Positions 42,169-51,067 of a stretch of 64,000 bases of DNA are shown here, in pieces (the first letter of the stretch is position 1; the number at the start of each line of letters is the position of its first letter). The translations under genes and the position numbers were made by a program. The stretch covers positions 1 through 64,000 of the forward strand of contig CAZGQM010000007.1 in NCBI GenBank assembly GCA_964528055.1. Direction: 5' to 3'. Below the pieces are notes generated by a model. That model was not told the DNA's origin and searched no databases. It saw only the letters and a program-made list of their open reading frames with translations. This stretch comes from Geoanaerobacter sp964528055. Lineage in GTDB: Bacteria > Desulfobacterota > Desulfuromonadia > Geobacterales > DSM-12255.

Positions 42169-43602
42169 ATGAAGAAAGTAGACGGCATCACCAAAGAATC
42201 TACCCAGGAGATGATCGACAAGACTCTTGAGGCGTATCCCGAGAAGGCTAAGAAGAAGCGGGCGCCGCATCTGGCGCCGAACAATCCCGAAGGAGGCTCC
42301 GCCTGCGTCAAGTCAAACCGGAAGACCGTACCCGGCGTCATGAGTGCCCGCGGTTGCGCCTATGCAGGCGCCAAAGGGGTGGTCTGGGGACCGATCCGCG
42401 ATATGGTCCATGTCTCTCACGGTCCGGTCGGCTGCGGCTGGTACTCCTGGGGCACCAGGCGCAACCTGATGAGCGGCATCACCGGGGTTACCAACTTCGC
42501 CATGCAGTTCACCTCGGACTTCCAGGAAAAGGACATCGTCTACGGCGGCGACAAGAAGCTCAAGCAGCTTCTTGTGGAGGCAACGGAACTCTTTCCTCTG
42601 GCCAAAGGTATATCGGTACTTTCCGAATGTCCGGTCGGACTGATCGGCGATGACATAAACTCGGTCGCCAAACAGTCATCCAACGAGCTGGAGATACCGA
42701 TTATCCCCTGCAATTGCGAGGGGTTTAGGGGCGTTTCCCAGTCTCTTGGTCACCACATCTCAAACGACACCATCCGCGACCATATCATCGGCACTCGGGT
42801 CTTTTCCGAGCCGGAAACCCCCTATGATATATCGCTGATCGGTGACTACAACATCGGTGGCGACGTCTGGTCTGCCAAGGCGCTTCTGGAAGAGATCGGC
42901 CTCAACGTCAAATCGGTCTGGACCGGAGACGGCGAGCTGGAGAAGATCGCGGCTACCCACCAGGTAAAGCTGAACCTGATTCACTGCTACCGTTCCATGA
43001 ACTACATGTGCAAGGTCATGGAAGAGAAATTCGGCATCCCCTGGCTGGAGTTCAACTTTTTCGGCCCTACCAAGATCAGGGAGAGCCTGCGGGCCATAGG
43101 CGCACGGTTCGACCAGACCATACAGGATAAGGTGGAACAGGTCATTGCCAAGTATGACCCGATCATGCAGGCGATCATCGATGAATACCGGCCTCGGCTG
43201 GAAGGGAAAAAGGTCATGCTCCTGGTCGGGGGACTGAGGCCGCGTCACACCATAGGCGCCTATGAGGATCTCGGGATGGAGTGCGTCGGTTCGGGCTATG
43301 AGTTCGCCCATAACGACGACTATGAGCGGACAATGCCCGAGATGCCGGAAGCCACGGTTGTCTACGATGACCCCTCCGAATACGAGTTCGAACAGTTTGC
43401 CCACAAACTTAAACCGGACCTCATTGGCAGCGGGATCAAGGAGAAATACGTCTTCCAGAAGATGGGGATTCCGTTCCGGCAGATGCACAGCTGGGATTAC
43501 TCGGGTCCGTACCACGGCTACCAGGGGTTTTCGGTCTTTGCCCGCGATATCGACATGGCTGTGAACAGTCCGACGTGGAAATTAGTACAGTCGCCTTTTT
43601 GA
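42169..43602 (+). CDS. nifD: Nitrogenase molybdenum-iron protein alpha chain
   Basis: A 477-residue MoFe alpha subunit. The P-cluster cysteines (RGCAYAG, GPVGCGWYSWG, SECPVGLIGDD), the FeMo-co Cys in HCYRSMNYM and the cofactor His in HSWDYSGPYHGY identify the Mo form rather than V or Fe-only. The gap from nifH is 286 bp because of the inverted repeat; the nif message may be processed there. ATG follows GAAGGAG. Confidence 0.96.
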   Translation: MKKVDGITKESTQEMIDKTLEAYPEKAKKKRAPHLAPNNPEGGSACVKSNRKTVPGVMSARGCAYAGAKGVVWGPIRDMVHVSHGPVGCGWYSWGTRRNLMSGITGVTNFAMQFTSDFQEKDIVYGGDKKLKQLLVEATELFPLAKGISVLSECPVGLIGDDINSVAKQSSNELEIPIIPCNCEGFRGVSQSLGHHISNDTIRDHIIGTRVFSEPETPYDISLIGDYNIGGDVWSAKALLEEIGLNVKSVWTGDGELEKIAATHQVKLNLIHCYRSMNYMCKVMEEKFGIPWLEFNFFGPTKIRESLRAIGARFDQTIQDKVEQVIAKYDPIMQAIIDEYRPRLEGKKVMLLVGGLRPRHTIGAYEDLGMECVGSGYEFAHNDDYERTMPEMPEATVVYDDPSEYEFEQFAHKLKPDLIGSGIKEKYVFQKMGIPFRQMHSWDYSGPYHGYQGFSVFARDIDMAVNSPTWKLVQSPF

Positions 43603-43606
43603 CGGC

Positions 43607-43674
43607 GCATGCTTTTCCGCCATCCTGGCGTTGGCCTGAGGAAATATCGGACGCCGTAGTGCAAAAGCAATAAA
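43607..43674. repeat. Repeat between nifD and nifK
   Basis: GCTTTTCCGCCA, then GCGTTGGCCTGAGGA and ATCGGACGCCGTAG resemble 41889-41938 of the nifH-nifD repeat. GCTTTT and AAAAGC at the ends are complementary. It appears to be a shorter member of the same repeat family. Confidence 0.5.
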
Positions 43675-43677
43675 AAC

Positions 43678-43704
43678 AGCTCCTGGACAGATTGGTCCGG
43701 AGCT
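43678..43704 (+). promoter_or_regulatory. Hairpin before the nifK ribosome site
   Basis: AGCTCC-T-GGAC pairs with GTCC-GGAGCT around AGATTG. The AAAGGAG ribosome site starts 2 nt later. The inner GGAC/GTCC stem is shared with the nifV leader hairpin. Confidence 0.55.
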
Positions 43705-43719
43705 CAAAGGAGAGATGTT

Positions 43720-45183
43720 ATGAGCGCAGAAGCTGCTGTAAAATATGTTACGGAAACCCCACCCGAAGAGATCGAACGGGTCAAGAACTGGATCAATACC
43801 GACGAGTACAAAGAGAAGAACTTTGCGCGACAGGCTCTGGTGATCAATCCTCCCCATGCCTGTCAGCCTCTGGGTGCACAGCTTGCTGCCCATGGTTTTG
43901 AGGGGACCCTGCCATTCGTGCATGGTTCTCAGGGGTGTGCCTCCTATTACCGGTCCACCCTCAACCGCCATTTCCGCGAACCTGCACCTGCGGTCTCAGA
44001 CTCCATGACCGAGGACGGTGCGGTGTTCGGCGGTCAGAACAATCTGCACGAAGGGATGGAGAATGCCCTGGCCCTCTATAAGCCGAAGATGCTGGCGATC
44101 TTCACCTCCTGTATGCCGGAGATCATCGGTGACGACCTGACAGCATTTGTCAAGAATGCCCGGCTCAAAGGGTTCATTCCCAACGACTTCCCGGCACCAT
44201 TTGCCAACACCCCGAGCTTCAACGGCTCCCATATCCACGGCTACGACGCGATGCTCCTCTCCATCCTGCAGACGTTGACCGAGGGGAAACAGGTGGAAGG
44301 GCGCTGCACCGGCAAGCTGAACCTTATCCCCGGATGTGATTTCAATACCGGCAACTACCGGGAGTACATACGCATCCTGAAAGAGTTCGGCATCCCCTAT
44401 ACCGTCCTGGCAGACATCTCCGAGACATTTGATTCCCCCTGCGACGGGTCGTATCATGTCTATCCCGGAGGGACCAGACTGGACGATGCTGCAGACTCGA
44501 TAAACGGCAAGGCGACCATCACCCTCGGACCGTATGCAACGCCAAAGACCTTTAGCTGGATAAAGGACAACTACGCCGGAAAACACGTTGCCATGCCGAT
44601 CCCCATCGGGATAGAAAAGACCGATGCCTTTATCATGAAGATCTCCGACCTGTTCGGCAAACCGGTACCCGCGTCACTGAAGGCGGAACGGGGTAGGGCT
44701 ATGGATGTCATGACCGATGCGCACCAGTATCTGCACGGCAGAAAATTTGCCGTGTATGGCGATCCTGATTACCTGCTCGGCTATGTCAGCTTCCTGCTGG
44801 AGATGGGCGCCATACCTCACCACATCCTCTGCAGCAAGGGGAGCAAGAAGTTCGAGAAGGAAATGCAGGCACTGTTGGACGGCTCAATGTACGGCAAGGG
44901 GTGCACCATCTACATGGGGAAGGATCTCTGGCATATGAGGAGCCTCCTTGTCACCGATCCGGTGGATGCCATGATCGGAGACTCCCACGGCAAGTTTGCG
45001 GCCCGTGATGCAGGGATACCGCTTTTCAGATTCGGTTTCCCGATAATGGATCGGGTCAACAAGCACCGTTACCCGCTGATAGGGTACCAGGGTATCGTTA
45101 ACATGGTTTCCGAAATAGCGAACAAGTTCCTGGATATCAAGGATGAGACCTGCGAGGACCGTTTTTTTGAACTGATGCGCTGA
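43720..45183 (+). CDS. nifK: Nitrogenase molybdenum-iron protein beta chain
   Basis: A 487-residue MoFe beta subunit. NPPHACQPLGAQ, HGSQGCASYYRSTLNRHF and TSCMPEIIGDDL carry the three P-cluster cysteines; DTEDGAV-like TEDGAVFGG and the C-terminal GYQGIVNMVSEI agree. No nifE or nifN follows: the next genes are on the other strand, so FeMo-co assembly genes lie elsewhere. Confidence 0.96.
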   Translation: MSAEAAVKYVTETPPEEIERVKNWINTDEYKEKNFARQALVINPPHACQPLGAQLAAHGFEGTLPFVHGSQGCASYYRSTLNRHFREPAPAVSDSMTEDGAVFGGQNNLHEGMENALALYKPKMLAIFTSCMPEIIGDDLTAFVKNARLKGFIPNDFPAPFANTPSFNGSHIHGYDAMLLSILQTLTEGKQVEGRCTGKLNLIPGCDFNTGNYREYIRILKEFGIPYTVLADISETFDSPCDGSYHVYPGGTRLDDAADSINGKATITLGPYATPKTFSWIKDNYAGKHVAMPIPIGIEKTDAFIMKISDLFGKPVPASLKAERGRAMDVMTDAHQYLHGRKFAVYGDPDYLLGYVSFLLEMGAIPHHILCSKGSKKFEKEMQALLDGSMYGKGCTIYMGKDLWHMRSLLVTDPVDAMIGDSHGKFAARDAGIPLFRFGFPIMDRVNKHRYPLIGYQGIVNMVSEIANKFLDIKDETCEDRFFELMR

Positions 45184-45245
45184 CGGGAAATTGCTCATTG
45201 CCATTTGATGGGTAGAAATATTTCAAAGATTAAGCACTTATTTAA

Positions 45246-45284
45246 CTCAAAAAAGCGGCTCGTCGGATATCCCGACGGGCCGCT
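45246..45284 (-). terminator. Terminator of the secreted-protein region (minus strand)
   Basis: A 14-bp stem AGCGGC...GCCGCT is followed on the minus strand by TTTTTT. It closes the last gene of the minus-strand secreted set, about 100 bp after its stop, and faces the end of nifK. Confidence 0.8.
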
Positions 45285-45383
45285 GTCGATGTTGCATTAT
45301 TCACCGGTAAAACTCACTTCGGTGGCTAATCTTGACATACTGACAAATAATTACGCTTGTGCCAACAGATGAATATGCGCCGC

Positions 45384-45800
45384 TTATTTTACCGTTTTCA
45401 CCGGATCAATCGGCGTTGGTGATCCGGGGGGAGTTACCGTTCCCGGCGAACCTGTGCCCGGCTTGATTGCAATACCGGGTTTTGTCTTGGTGACTTTAGG
45501 GCCCTGTTTGATTTTCTGGGCAGGTTGTGAAACCTTGCCCGCTTTTCCAGCTTTATCGATCGGCTCTCTCCTCTTTCTTCTCTCTTCTCCTTCGGCCGGC
45601 TCCATACGGGAATCGCCAGGATTTTTCGATGCGTTCTTCGTTTGCGTCAGTTCATCACCCGGGGTCAGATTTTTGGGCGCTGGTGGTTTTTTCGCCACAC
45701 TGCCTGCGGCAGGAGCAGGGGCGGGGTCAGCTGCATAGGAGATGGCGGCAAAAGAGGTGGCCATGAGTGCTACTGCAATCAACAACGTGCATTTTTTCAT
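45384..45800 (-). CDS. Exported Pro/Lys-rich small protein
   Basis: A 138-residue protein with a signal peptide (cleaved near residue 23, SYA-A). The mature part is low in complexity: Ala-Pro repeats, a strongly charged middle (EGEERRKRREP) and a Lys/Pro/Gly tail. It looks intrinsically disordered and has no recognisable domain. It is separated from the other secreted genes by a degraded-looking 300 bp, so co-transcription is uncertain. Confidence 0.7.
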   Translation of the reverse strand: MKKCTLLIAVALMATSFAAISYAADPAPAPAAGSVAKKPPAPKNLTPGDELTQTKNASKNPGDSRMEPAEGEERRKRREPIDKAGKAGKVSQPAQKIKQGPKVTKTKPGIAIKPGTGSPGTVTPPGSPTPIDPVKTVK

Positions 45801-45839
45801 CTTGGTACTCCTTTCTAGGTTGTGCTACCTGGTGAAATT

Positions 45840-46133
45840 TCAGTAGTAGCACCGATAGCAACGGTCCGAGTTTCTCAAAATCTCTTTAGCCTCAGGGGAC
45901 GGGTCACTGGCGGCACTCTTCTTTATGGCGGCATACGCCTGGGGATATCGGCACAGGTTCACGGAAAATGGTGAAATATTTCCTGCCACTGGTGTTCCCG
46001 GATTTGGCAGCCTTCTCCGGAATGGAAGGCACTCCCGCCGCAGGGAATCATTCAGCAACTCCCAGGATAAGGGTTACAATGGCAGTCAGTGGTCGAAGGA
46101 TGTGCCGCATTCTCTCGTATGTACGCATAATAA
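45840..46133 (-). pseudogene. Possible frameshifted small exported protein
   Basis: On the minus strand a signal-like start (ATG near 46116, MRHILRPLTAIVTLILGVAE) runs into TGA, while an overlapping frame continues for 72 codons with LRRECLPF, PQAYAAIKKSA and a C-terminal SDRCYRCYY. One frame change would join the leader to the second part. Alternatively both are chance frames. Confidence 0.35.
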
Positions 46134-46275
46134 CCCCCCTTTGTAACCTTAATATCCCAGTTGCTTGAGTTGCAGCTGCAGTTCGCCGGAACGAATGCGA
46201 TCCAATAAACCCATGAGCCGACTAGGTGGAATCTAATGATGGCGCAAAAACAACATTTTTATGTCTTGCCGCCCG

Positions 46276-46920
46276 TCAATTGATTAAATCATACAACATA
46301 ATGTCCGGGCGCAGATTTTTCAATTCATGGATCGTTAAGGTATTATTCGCCGGATTCGCATCTTTCCAGAAAAATCCCGGATCGTTAACCGTAGCCGTTA
46401 CCGTTATTCCGGAACTTATCCTCCATCTGACCTGGTGGTTGATAAACATATAATTTTGTGGGTATAGGGTGCCGGATGTCATCCATATCGGCTGATTGGG
46501 CAGTGTTTTTATTATTGTTACGTCTTGTTGTTTATCCATATCAAAATAGGAAATTATCCAGGTCACTGATACTTTTAGTTTATCAACAGGTATCGGGCGG
46601 GTGGGGGGAGGATACTTGGCAAAAGTCTCTTTAGTCGATGCGCTTGAAAAATTAACCACAATGCTTGGATAGCAGTAATAATCTGGGTTGGTGGGTTGAG
46701 ACTGGCATTGACCGGGTCCTTTAGTGATATCGATAATGGAGAGGTCAAACGTATCCGGTTTTGCCCGAGCCAGCCAGTCGGTGTAGGCATTTATTACAGC
46801 TTTTGTGTTGATAGGAGCTCGTTTCAATGTCATTGTCGGTTCAGCAGTTGCCAGTGAAGCCATGCCAAAAAAAACAACCAGTGCTGCCAGAATCGTCATG
46901 TTTACACTCGTGTTTTTCAT
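46276..46920 (-). CDS. Exported protein with CARDB-like end
   Basis: A 214-residue protein with a signal peptide (MKNTSVNMTILAALVVFF, cleaved near residue 26). The C-terminal segment TVNDPGFFWKDANPANNTLTI resembles the last strands of CARDB/APHP beta-sandwich domains found in the 49132-49971 protein. Two Cys in the middle (CQSQ, YYCY) may form a disulfide. Role unknown. It lies 40 bp downstream of the 680-residue protein and is probably in its operon. Confidence 0.7.
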   Translation of the reverse strand: MKNTSVNMTILAALVVFFGMASLATAEPTMTLKRAPINTKAVINAYTDWLARAKPDTFDLSIIDITKGPGQCQSQPTNPDYYCYPSIVVNFSSASTKETFAKYPPPTRPIPVDKLKVSVTWIISYFDMDKQQDVTIIKTLPNQPIWMTSGTLYPQNYMFINHQVRWRISSGITVTATVNDPGFFWKDANPANNTLTIHELKNLRPDIMLYDLIN

Positions 46921-46959
46921 TGTTGTTTCTCCTTTTCTGTCGTGATTCATACTCTCACA

Positions 46960-49002
46960 CTACTGCTGCCGTAAATTGATCAGCTTTCGTAAAGGAAGTG
47001 ACTTTAGCAAACCCTTTGAAGTAATAATCTCGGTATTGATATTTACGTCATGTTGTTGACCGATAGTTACAATGCGAAGATTATGATTTGTTTCCAGCAG
47101 AGCTTTTACCGGAGTTGATCCTGCGCTTACGAGTTCGGTTTTCTGAATCCTGAAATTGTTTTCCGGTTTTGAGAACATTCCGTGGACCATGTTTATTTTG
47201 AGAGGGAGGCCGCTCTTTTCTTTAACTGAGATACCGGATGATAAATCCGCTGCCTTGTGAAGTATGATTGACGGATGAATAGAAACCCCGCTCTGGGCGG
47301 CATCAAGATTTATTTCGTATGAGTGCCCCTGTCGGGCAACAAGAGCTTTTAAGGGCTTTTTCGAATTGCGGCGGGAGAGTTTGAACTCCAGATCATTCAG
47401 TTGAGAATTCTGAATCAGGTACATCTGGTCAGATCCTCCGTATGCCTGATTATAGTCATTCATCATCTGACGGCTCCTGGTGCTTAGTTCAGGAGGGATC
47501 GGTGTGGAGGAGAGAGTGAACTTCGGTCCATCGGTCCTTGGGCGTTTTCCCCCCCAGGCAAATCTGGGAAGTCGCGTGATATCCCGACCGAGCCCGTTTG
47601 CAGACATGTCATATTCTGCCTGGCTTTTAGGGTTATCTTTCTTGAACAGTTTTCTTCCTTTGCCATCAGTGACCTGCTCAACCGTAGTACCTTCGCCGAA
47701 AATGATATGCACAATGCCCAGTGCATTTATCGGTTCCCGCCATTCATTTGATTGTTGATAAGGGACATAGGCGATACGATCATCATCTTTATTGGTCCAG
47801 ATATTTCCACTTGCCATCTGAAAACTCCAACTATTGCCATCTATTTCGATAGGAGGGTAACTGTTCTGATCGGGCTTTTCTGTGCAAGGACGACCAGGGT
47901 CATATACCTGAATCTGATATTTTGAGCCGCCGACATTTTGTACACTAAGCGGCACCATGACGTGCCCACCCCAGTTATGGCTGAGTGAGATCAGCCCGTA
48001 ATTTCCCCTGGCTAAATCCTGCTGGATCTGCACAGCAGTATTGGAAGGAGAATTGTATCGCGAGGTAAGCCACCTTGTGAGAAAATAGGTGGAAAGCTGT
48101 TTCCAATGGGTAGTATTTATATTTTGTACAAGGGTTGGCGGAGTATTTTTATCTGGATAGTTATTCCAAAACATTTCGTTGAGATTTCCGACTGCAAACT
48201 CATCTTCGCCTACCAGAGAGAGGAGTGACATACCGAAACAGTTTCCGGTTGAAGCCATGCTTCTCCCTAAACCATAAATGGCATATGTCAACGGGTCCAG
48301 ATAGTCATACCAATGAAGGTCAAAGGCATTACTGTACGACTCCCAGCTTAAAGCGGCAGTCGGGAAATTTGCAAACTTCCATGCGGCACCACAGCGGAAC
48401 TGAGATGGCCTGATCCCTGTAAAATTGTCAGGATTAACAGGGTTAGTTCCGTTATGCCCGATCGAGATCGTGACAATAGCCGGTCCAACTCCTTTGCACT
48501 GATCTCCAGTGCCGTCATCGTGCCCCCAGTAGCCATTATCCGAAAAATTGTCATCCTGATACCCCAATCTCAGGAAAAGATCTTCCGGCTTTAAGGAACC
48601 GGGCAATGTTTCGGGTATTTTATGGCTCACGTTCAACCCGAATTGTTGAATAGTAACGGGTTTATTTGTAATTCCAGGGATATGTATCAGCCCGTGATAC
48701 AGTCGGTCAGAATTGTCTCCGCGCGGATCAACATATCTCTTCCATGTGCGCCCTGATCCGCCGGTTTGCACACAGCCTTTTGCGTAAACTTTCACCGTGT
48801 CTCCGGGCTTGAATCGAATCTGCGTATATTCCGTCACTGACTTTCTTACATTCGGGCGGCTAATGCTCCAGGTTGTTTGTGTGGGTGTTTCTTCCTGAAG
48901 CACCACAACATCGAACTGCTCTGCCAAAGCTCCGGGGCTGAACAATAGGCTCAAAGAAAGAGCGGCTCCCAGGAGTCCAAACAATTCATAATGCTTGTAC
49001 AT
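46960..49002 (-). CDS. Large exported protein with putative Cys-His-Asp catalytic site
   Basis: A 680-residue protein with a signal peptide (cleaved near residue 27). Residues about 28-182 look like a lectin-type beta-sandwich (GDTVKVYAKGCVQTGG, RLYHGLIHIPG, NGYWGHDDGTGDQCKGVG). Residues about 245-375 hold C255 (TGNCFGMSL), H347 (GGHVMVPL) and D368 (VYDPG), the order and spacing of papain-fold peptidases or transglutaminases. The last 300 residues are beta-rich without a recognised domain. I infer a secreted hydrolase or transferase with a binding domain. Confidence 0.7.
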   Translation of the reverse strand: MYKHYELFGLLGAALSLSLLFSPGALAEQFDVVVLQEETPTQTTWSISRPNVRKSVTEYTQIRFKPGDTVKVYAKGCVQTGGSGRTWKRYVDPRGDNSDRLYHGLIHIPGITNKPVTIQQFGLNVSHKIPETLPGSLKPEDLFLRLGYQDDNFSDNGYWGHDDGTGDQCKGVGPAIVTISIGHNGTNPVNPDNFTGIRPSQFRCGAAWKFANFPTAALSWESYSNAFDLHWYDYLDPLTYAIYGLGRSMASTGNCFGMSLLSLVGEDEFAVGNLNEMFWNNYPDKNTPPTLVQNINTTHWKQLSTYFLTRWLTSRYNSPSNTAVQIQQDLARGNYGLISLSHNWGGHVMVPLSVQNVGGSKYQIQVYDPGRPCTEKPDQNSYPPIEIDGNSWSFQMASGNIWTNKDDDRIAYVPYQQSNEWREPINALGIVHIIFGEGTTVEQVTDGKGRKLFKKDNPKSQAEYDMSANGLGRDITRLPRFAWGGKRPRTDGPKFTLSSTPIPPELSTRSRQMMNDYNQAYGGSDQMYLIQNSQLNDLEFKLSRRNSKKPLKALVARQGHSYEINLDAAQSGVSIHPSIILHKAADLSSGISVKEKSGLPLKINMVHGMFSKPENNFRIQKTELVSAGSTPVKALLETNHNLRIVTIGQQHDVNINTEIITSKGLLKSLPLRKLINLRQQ

Positions 49003-49131
49003 GATCCCCCCTTATGTATTGGCAGACCAACTCGAAGCTGGTCTTGACTGGATCGGAACTTCACGGGAGACTCAGCCGAACAGTGACAGCAGCAGGCATG
49101 AGCAAGTACGTACATGCCGGCTTGCCTTCAA

Positions 49132-49971
49132 CTAGTTCGGGCTCCAGTTTTTGGACCAGTTAATCATCTTCGAGCAGAGAACGCCTTTTGGTCCGACCAG
49201 CGAAACGTCAATTATGGAGTTGGTTGTTGCCGTTGTTCCTGAATAAGACATGATAAGACTTATTTTATCAGTGAATGAATGATACCCGTTAGGTGCGACG
49301 GCAGGTGCGTGACTGAACTGATCAGATTGCAGTGCAGGGCCGTATACGAGACCGCCCAGCACGACTCTTTGCGGGTAGTTAAGGTAATACTGGACCAATA
49401 GTGTTGCCTTGTTTGGCTCTTCCTTGATCACTTGAATGCCGTCAATACGGCAGAATGCCTCTTTCGGACAGGTACCGTTGACGGTGTTGTTCCCCTCATT
49501 CTGCTCAGCAATAAAGTTTTTGGGGTCAATGGTTACCGTAAAGGAACAACCCTGTTTGTAGCAGCTCTCGATCAGAGGTGTTGATACTTGTGCTTTTGCA
49601 CCAGCAGCAAGTCCACCCGGGGTTCTCAATCTTCTGGATGTCCCGTCTGGAAATCTTATGGCAATATCGACCGGTTGTGTTGCGATCAATTTGCTGGTGT
49701 TTTTGATCTGCACGATCAGATTGCCCAGGCCGTCAACAGCGCAATACTCTCCATTTGAAGCAGGGATCTTTACTACCTCAAGATCCGGCATGATGGGCTT
49801 TCGTAGTATTGGAGGGGGCTTACGGTCAATGGCTTTCTTCATCTCGGAGGGCTGCAGAATAGCACCTTCCTGGGCAGCGGAGTGATCAACTGTCAGTTGA
49901 AATGTGACAATAGAAAAGAGAGCTGCTGCAAAAAATTGTACTGCACTACCTCTAATCAAATATCTGACCAT
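49132..49971 (-). CDS. Exported CARDB-like adhesion-type protein
   Basis: A 279-residue protein with a signal peptide (cleaved near residue 33). The block from PDLEVVKI through VQIKNTSKLIATQPVDIAIRF to EQNEGNNTV is a CARDB-type beta-sandwich; CYKQGC and CPKEAFC are likely disulfide pairs. A second beta-rich half ends NWSKNWSPN. ATG 49971 is preferred over one five codons earlier. Likely a binding or structural partner of the neighbouring exported proteins. Confidence 0.72.
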   Translation of the reverse strand: MVRYLIRGSAVQFFAAALFSIVTFQLTVDHSAAQEGAILQPSEMKKAIDRKPPPILRKPIMPDLEVVKIPASNGEYCAVDGLGNLIVQIKNTSKLIATQPVDIAIRFPDGTSRRLRTPGGLAAGAKAQVSTPLIESCYKQGCSFTVTIDPKNFIAEQNEGNNTVNGTCPKEAFCRIDGIQVIKEEPNKATLLVQYYLNYPQRVVLGGLVYGPALQSDQFSHAPAVAPNGYHSFTDKISLIMSYSGTTATTNSIIDVSLVGPKGVLCSKMINWSKNWSPN

Positions 49972-50001
49972 GATTTTACCCCCCATAGATAGGGCCGCTG
50001 A

Positions 50002-51015
50002 TTATTTATAGTAGAGAAGGCTCGGACTTACATCGCCAAACGAACATGACTGGGTAAAGCCGTATTTCTTGAGGATGGCGATGCCATTCAGTGCCGCCTC
50101 TTCGGACCTGTCGTACTGCACCACAACCTGTTTGCCGTCATACACCTGCCAGACGTTGCTCCAACTTCTGGTCACCAGTCCGGCGGGATTAAAGGGGGTG
50201 CACTTCTCTCCGGGTTGCTGACCGGTCGGGGCTGCCCCTGAAACGAGGAAATACGGGCGCATATAGCCACGCGGTTTTGAGTAGCAGATCTGGTTGAAGC
50301 CGTAACCGCGGATAAGGTTCAAAGCCTGTTCCGCAAACGGGGCAAAGGTGCGATTCTGTGAAAATACCGGTTTCTTCAGTTCCGGGTCCTTTTCGGTGTC
50401 ATAAAAATTCAGCCTCTTGGTTCGCGTGTCTTCCTGAAAGATGCTTACGTTGGGGTTGAAAGATGTGCACTCTTCATCAACCGGGGACTGATTCTTCAGG
50501 GCACGCACACCCTCTTTTCCCTTGCCGCGGTTGGTTTGCAGGTCTGCGATCGAACATTCAAGAGAAAACTCGGCCTTTGCCGAACTCTTCCCTTCTGCTT
50601 GGTTAATCAGGTCCAGCGATTGCCATCCGGAATAGCTCTTTCCCAGCTTCCATGAGGTTTGCACAGCCTTTTCACCCGGTTTGTTGAAATGAACTTTCAT
50701 CTCTTTCATTTTCCCGCCGTCACTCCGTGTGAAGGTGTAGCTGACGTCTCCGGCCCTTGGAGAGGTGATGACCCCCTTGAAAGTTATCGTGGCCGGGCAA
50801 CTGCCGGCATAGGTGACCGGTCCGGTTACACTGGATTTGCCATCAGGGGCGATGGCTTTGAGGCGGACCTGGACCTGGTTTGGCCTGGTGGTTTTAAAAG
50901 CCGGCTGGTCACCCGATGCCGAATCCAGGGCCAAAGCTGTTTGGGCGTTTACCGTGAACAGCACTGCAAACGCCATGTAAAAAACAACTTCCAGTATGCG
51001 GTAAAGATGGTTCAT
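50002..51015 (-). CDS. Exported protein with SDGG module and two CxxFNP modules
   Basis: A 337-residue protein with a signal peptide (cleaved near residue 30). Residues about 45-150 are the SDGG module (YAGSCPATITFKG, TFTRSDGGKMKE, TSWKLGKSYSGW). Residues about 180-265 and 265-337 are two CxxFNP modules (CTSFNPNVSIF...GYGFNQICYS and CTPFNPAGLV...KYGFTQSCSFG). It is the only protein here that carries both modules, so it links the two groups. Function unknown; probably binds something outside the cell. Confidence 0.78.
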   Translation of the reverse strand: MNHLYRILEVVFYMAFAVLFTVNAQTALALDSASGDQPAFKTTRPNQVQVRLKAIAPDGKSSVTGPVTYAGSCPATITFKGVITSPRAGDVSYTFTRSDGGKMKEMKVHFNKPGEKAVQTSWKLGKSYSGWQSLDLINQAEGKSSAKAEFSLECSIADLQTNRGKGKEGVRALKNQSPVDEECTSFNPNVSIFQEDTRTKRLNFYDTEKDPELKKPVFSQNRTFAPFAEQALNLIRGYGFNQICYSKPRGYMRPYFLVSGAAPTGQQPGEKCTPFNPAGLVTRSWSNVWQVYDGKQVVVQYDRSEEAALNGIAILKKYGFTQSCSFGDVSPSLLYYK

Positions 51016-51067
51016 GATCTGCCTCCGTGAATCAGCATGAATTTGTCAATGAAATGCCTGGTGTTGC

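Noticed and set aside
42760..43515. A 251-codon minus-strand frame inside nifD
   Set aside because: Antisense shadow of nifD.
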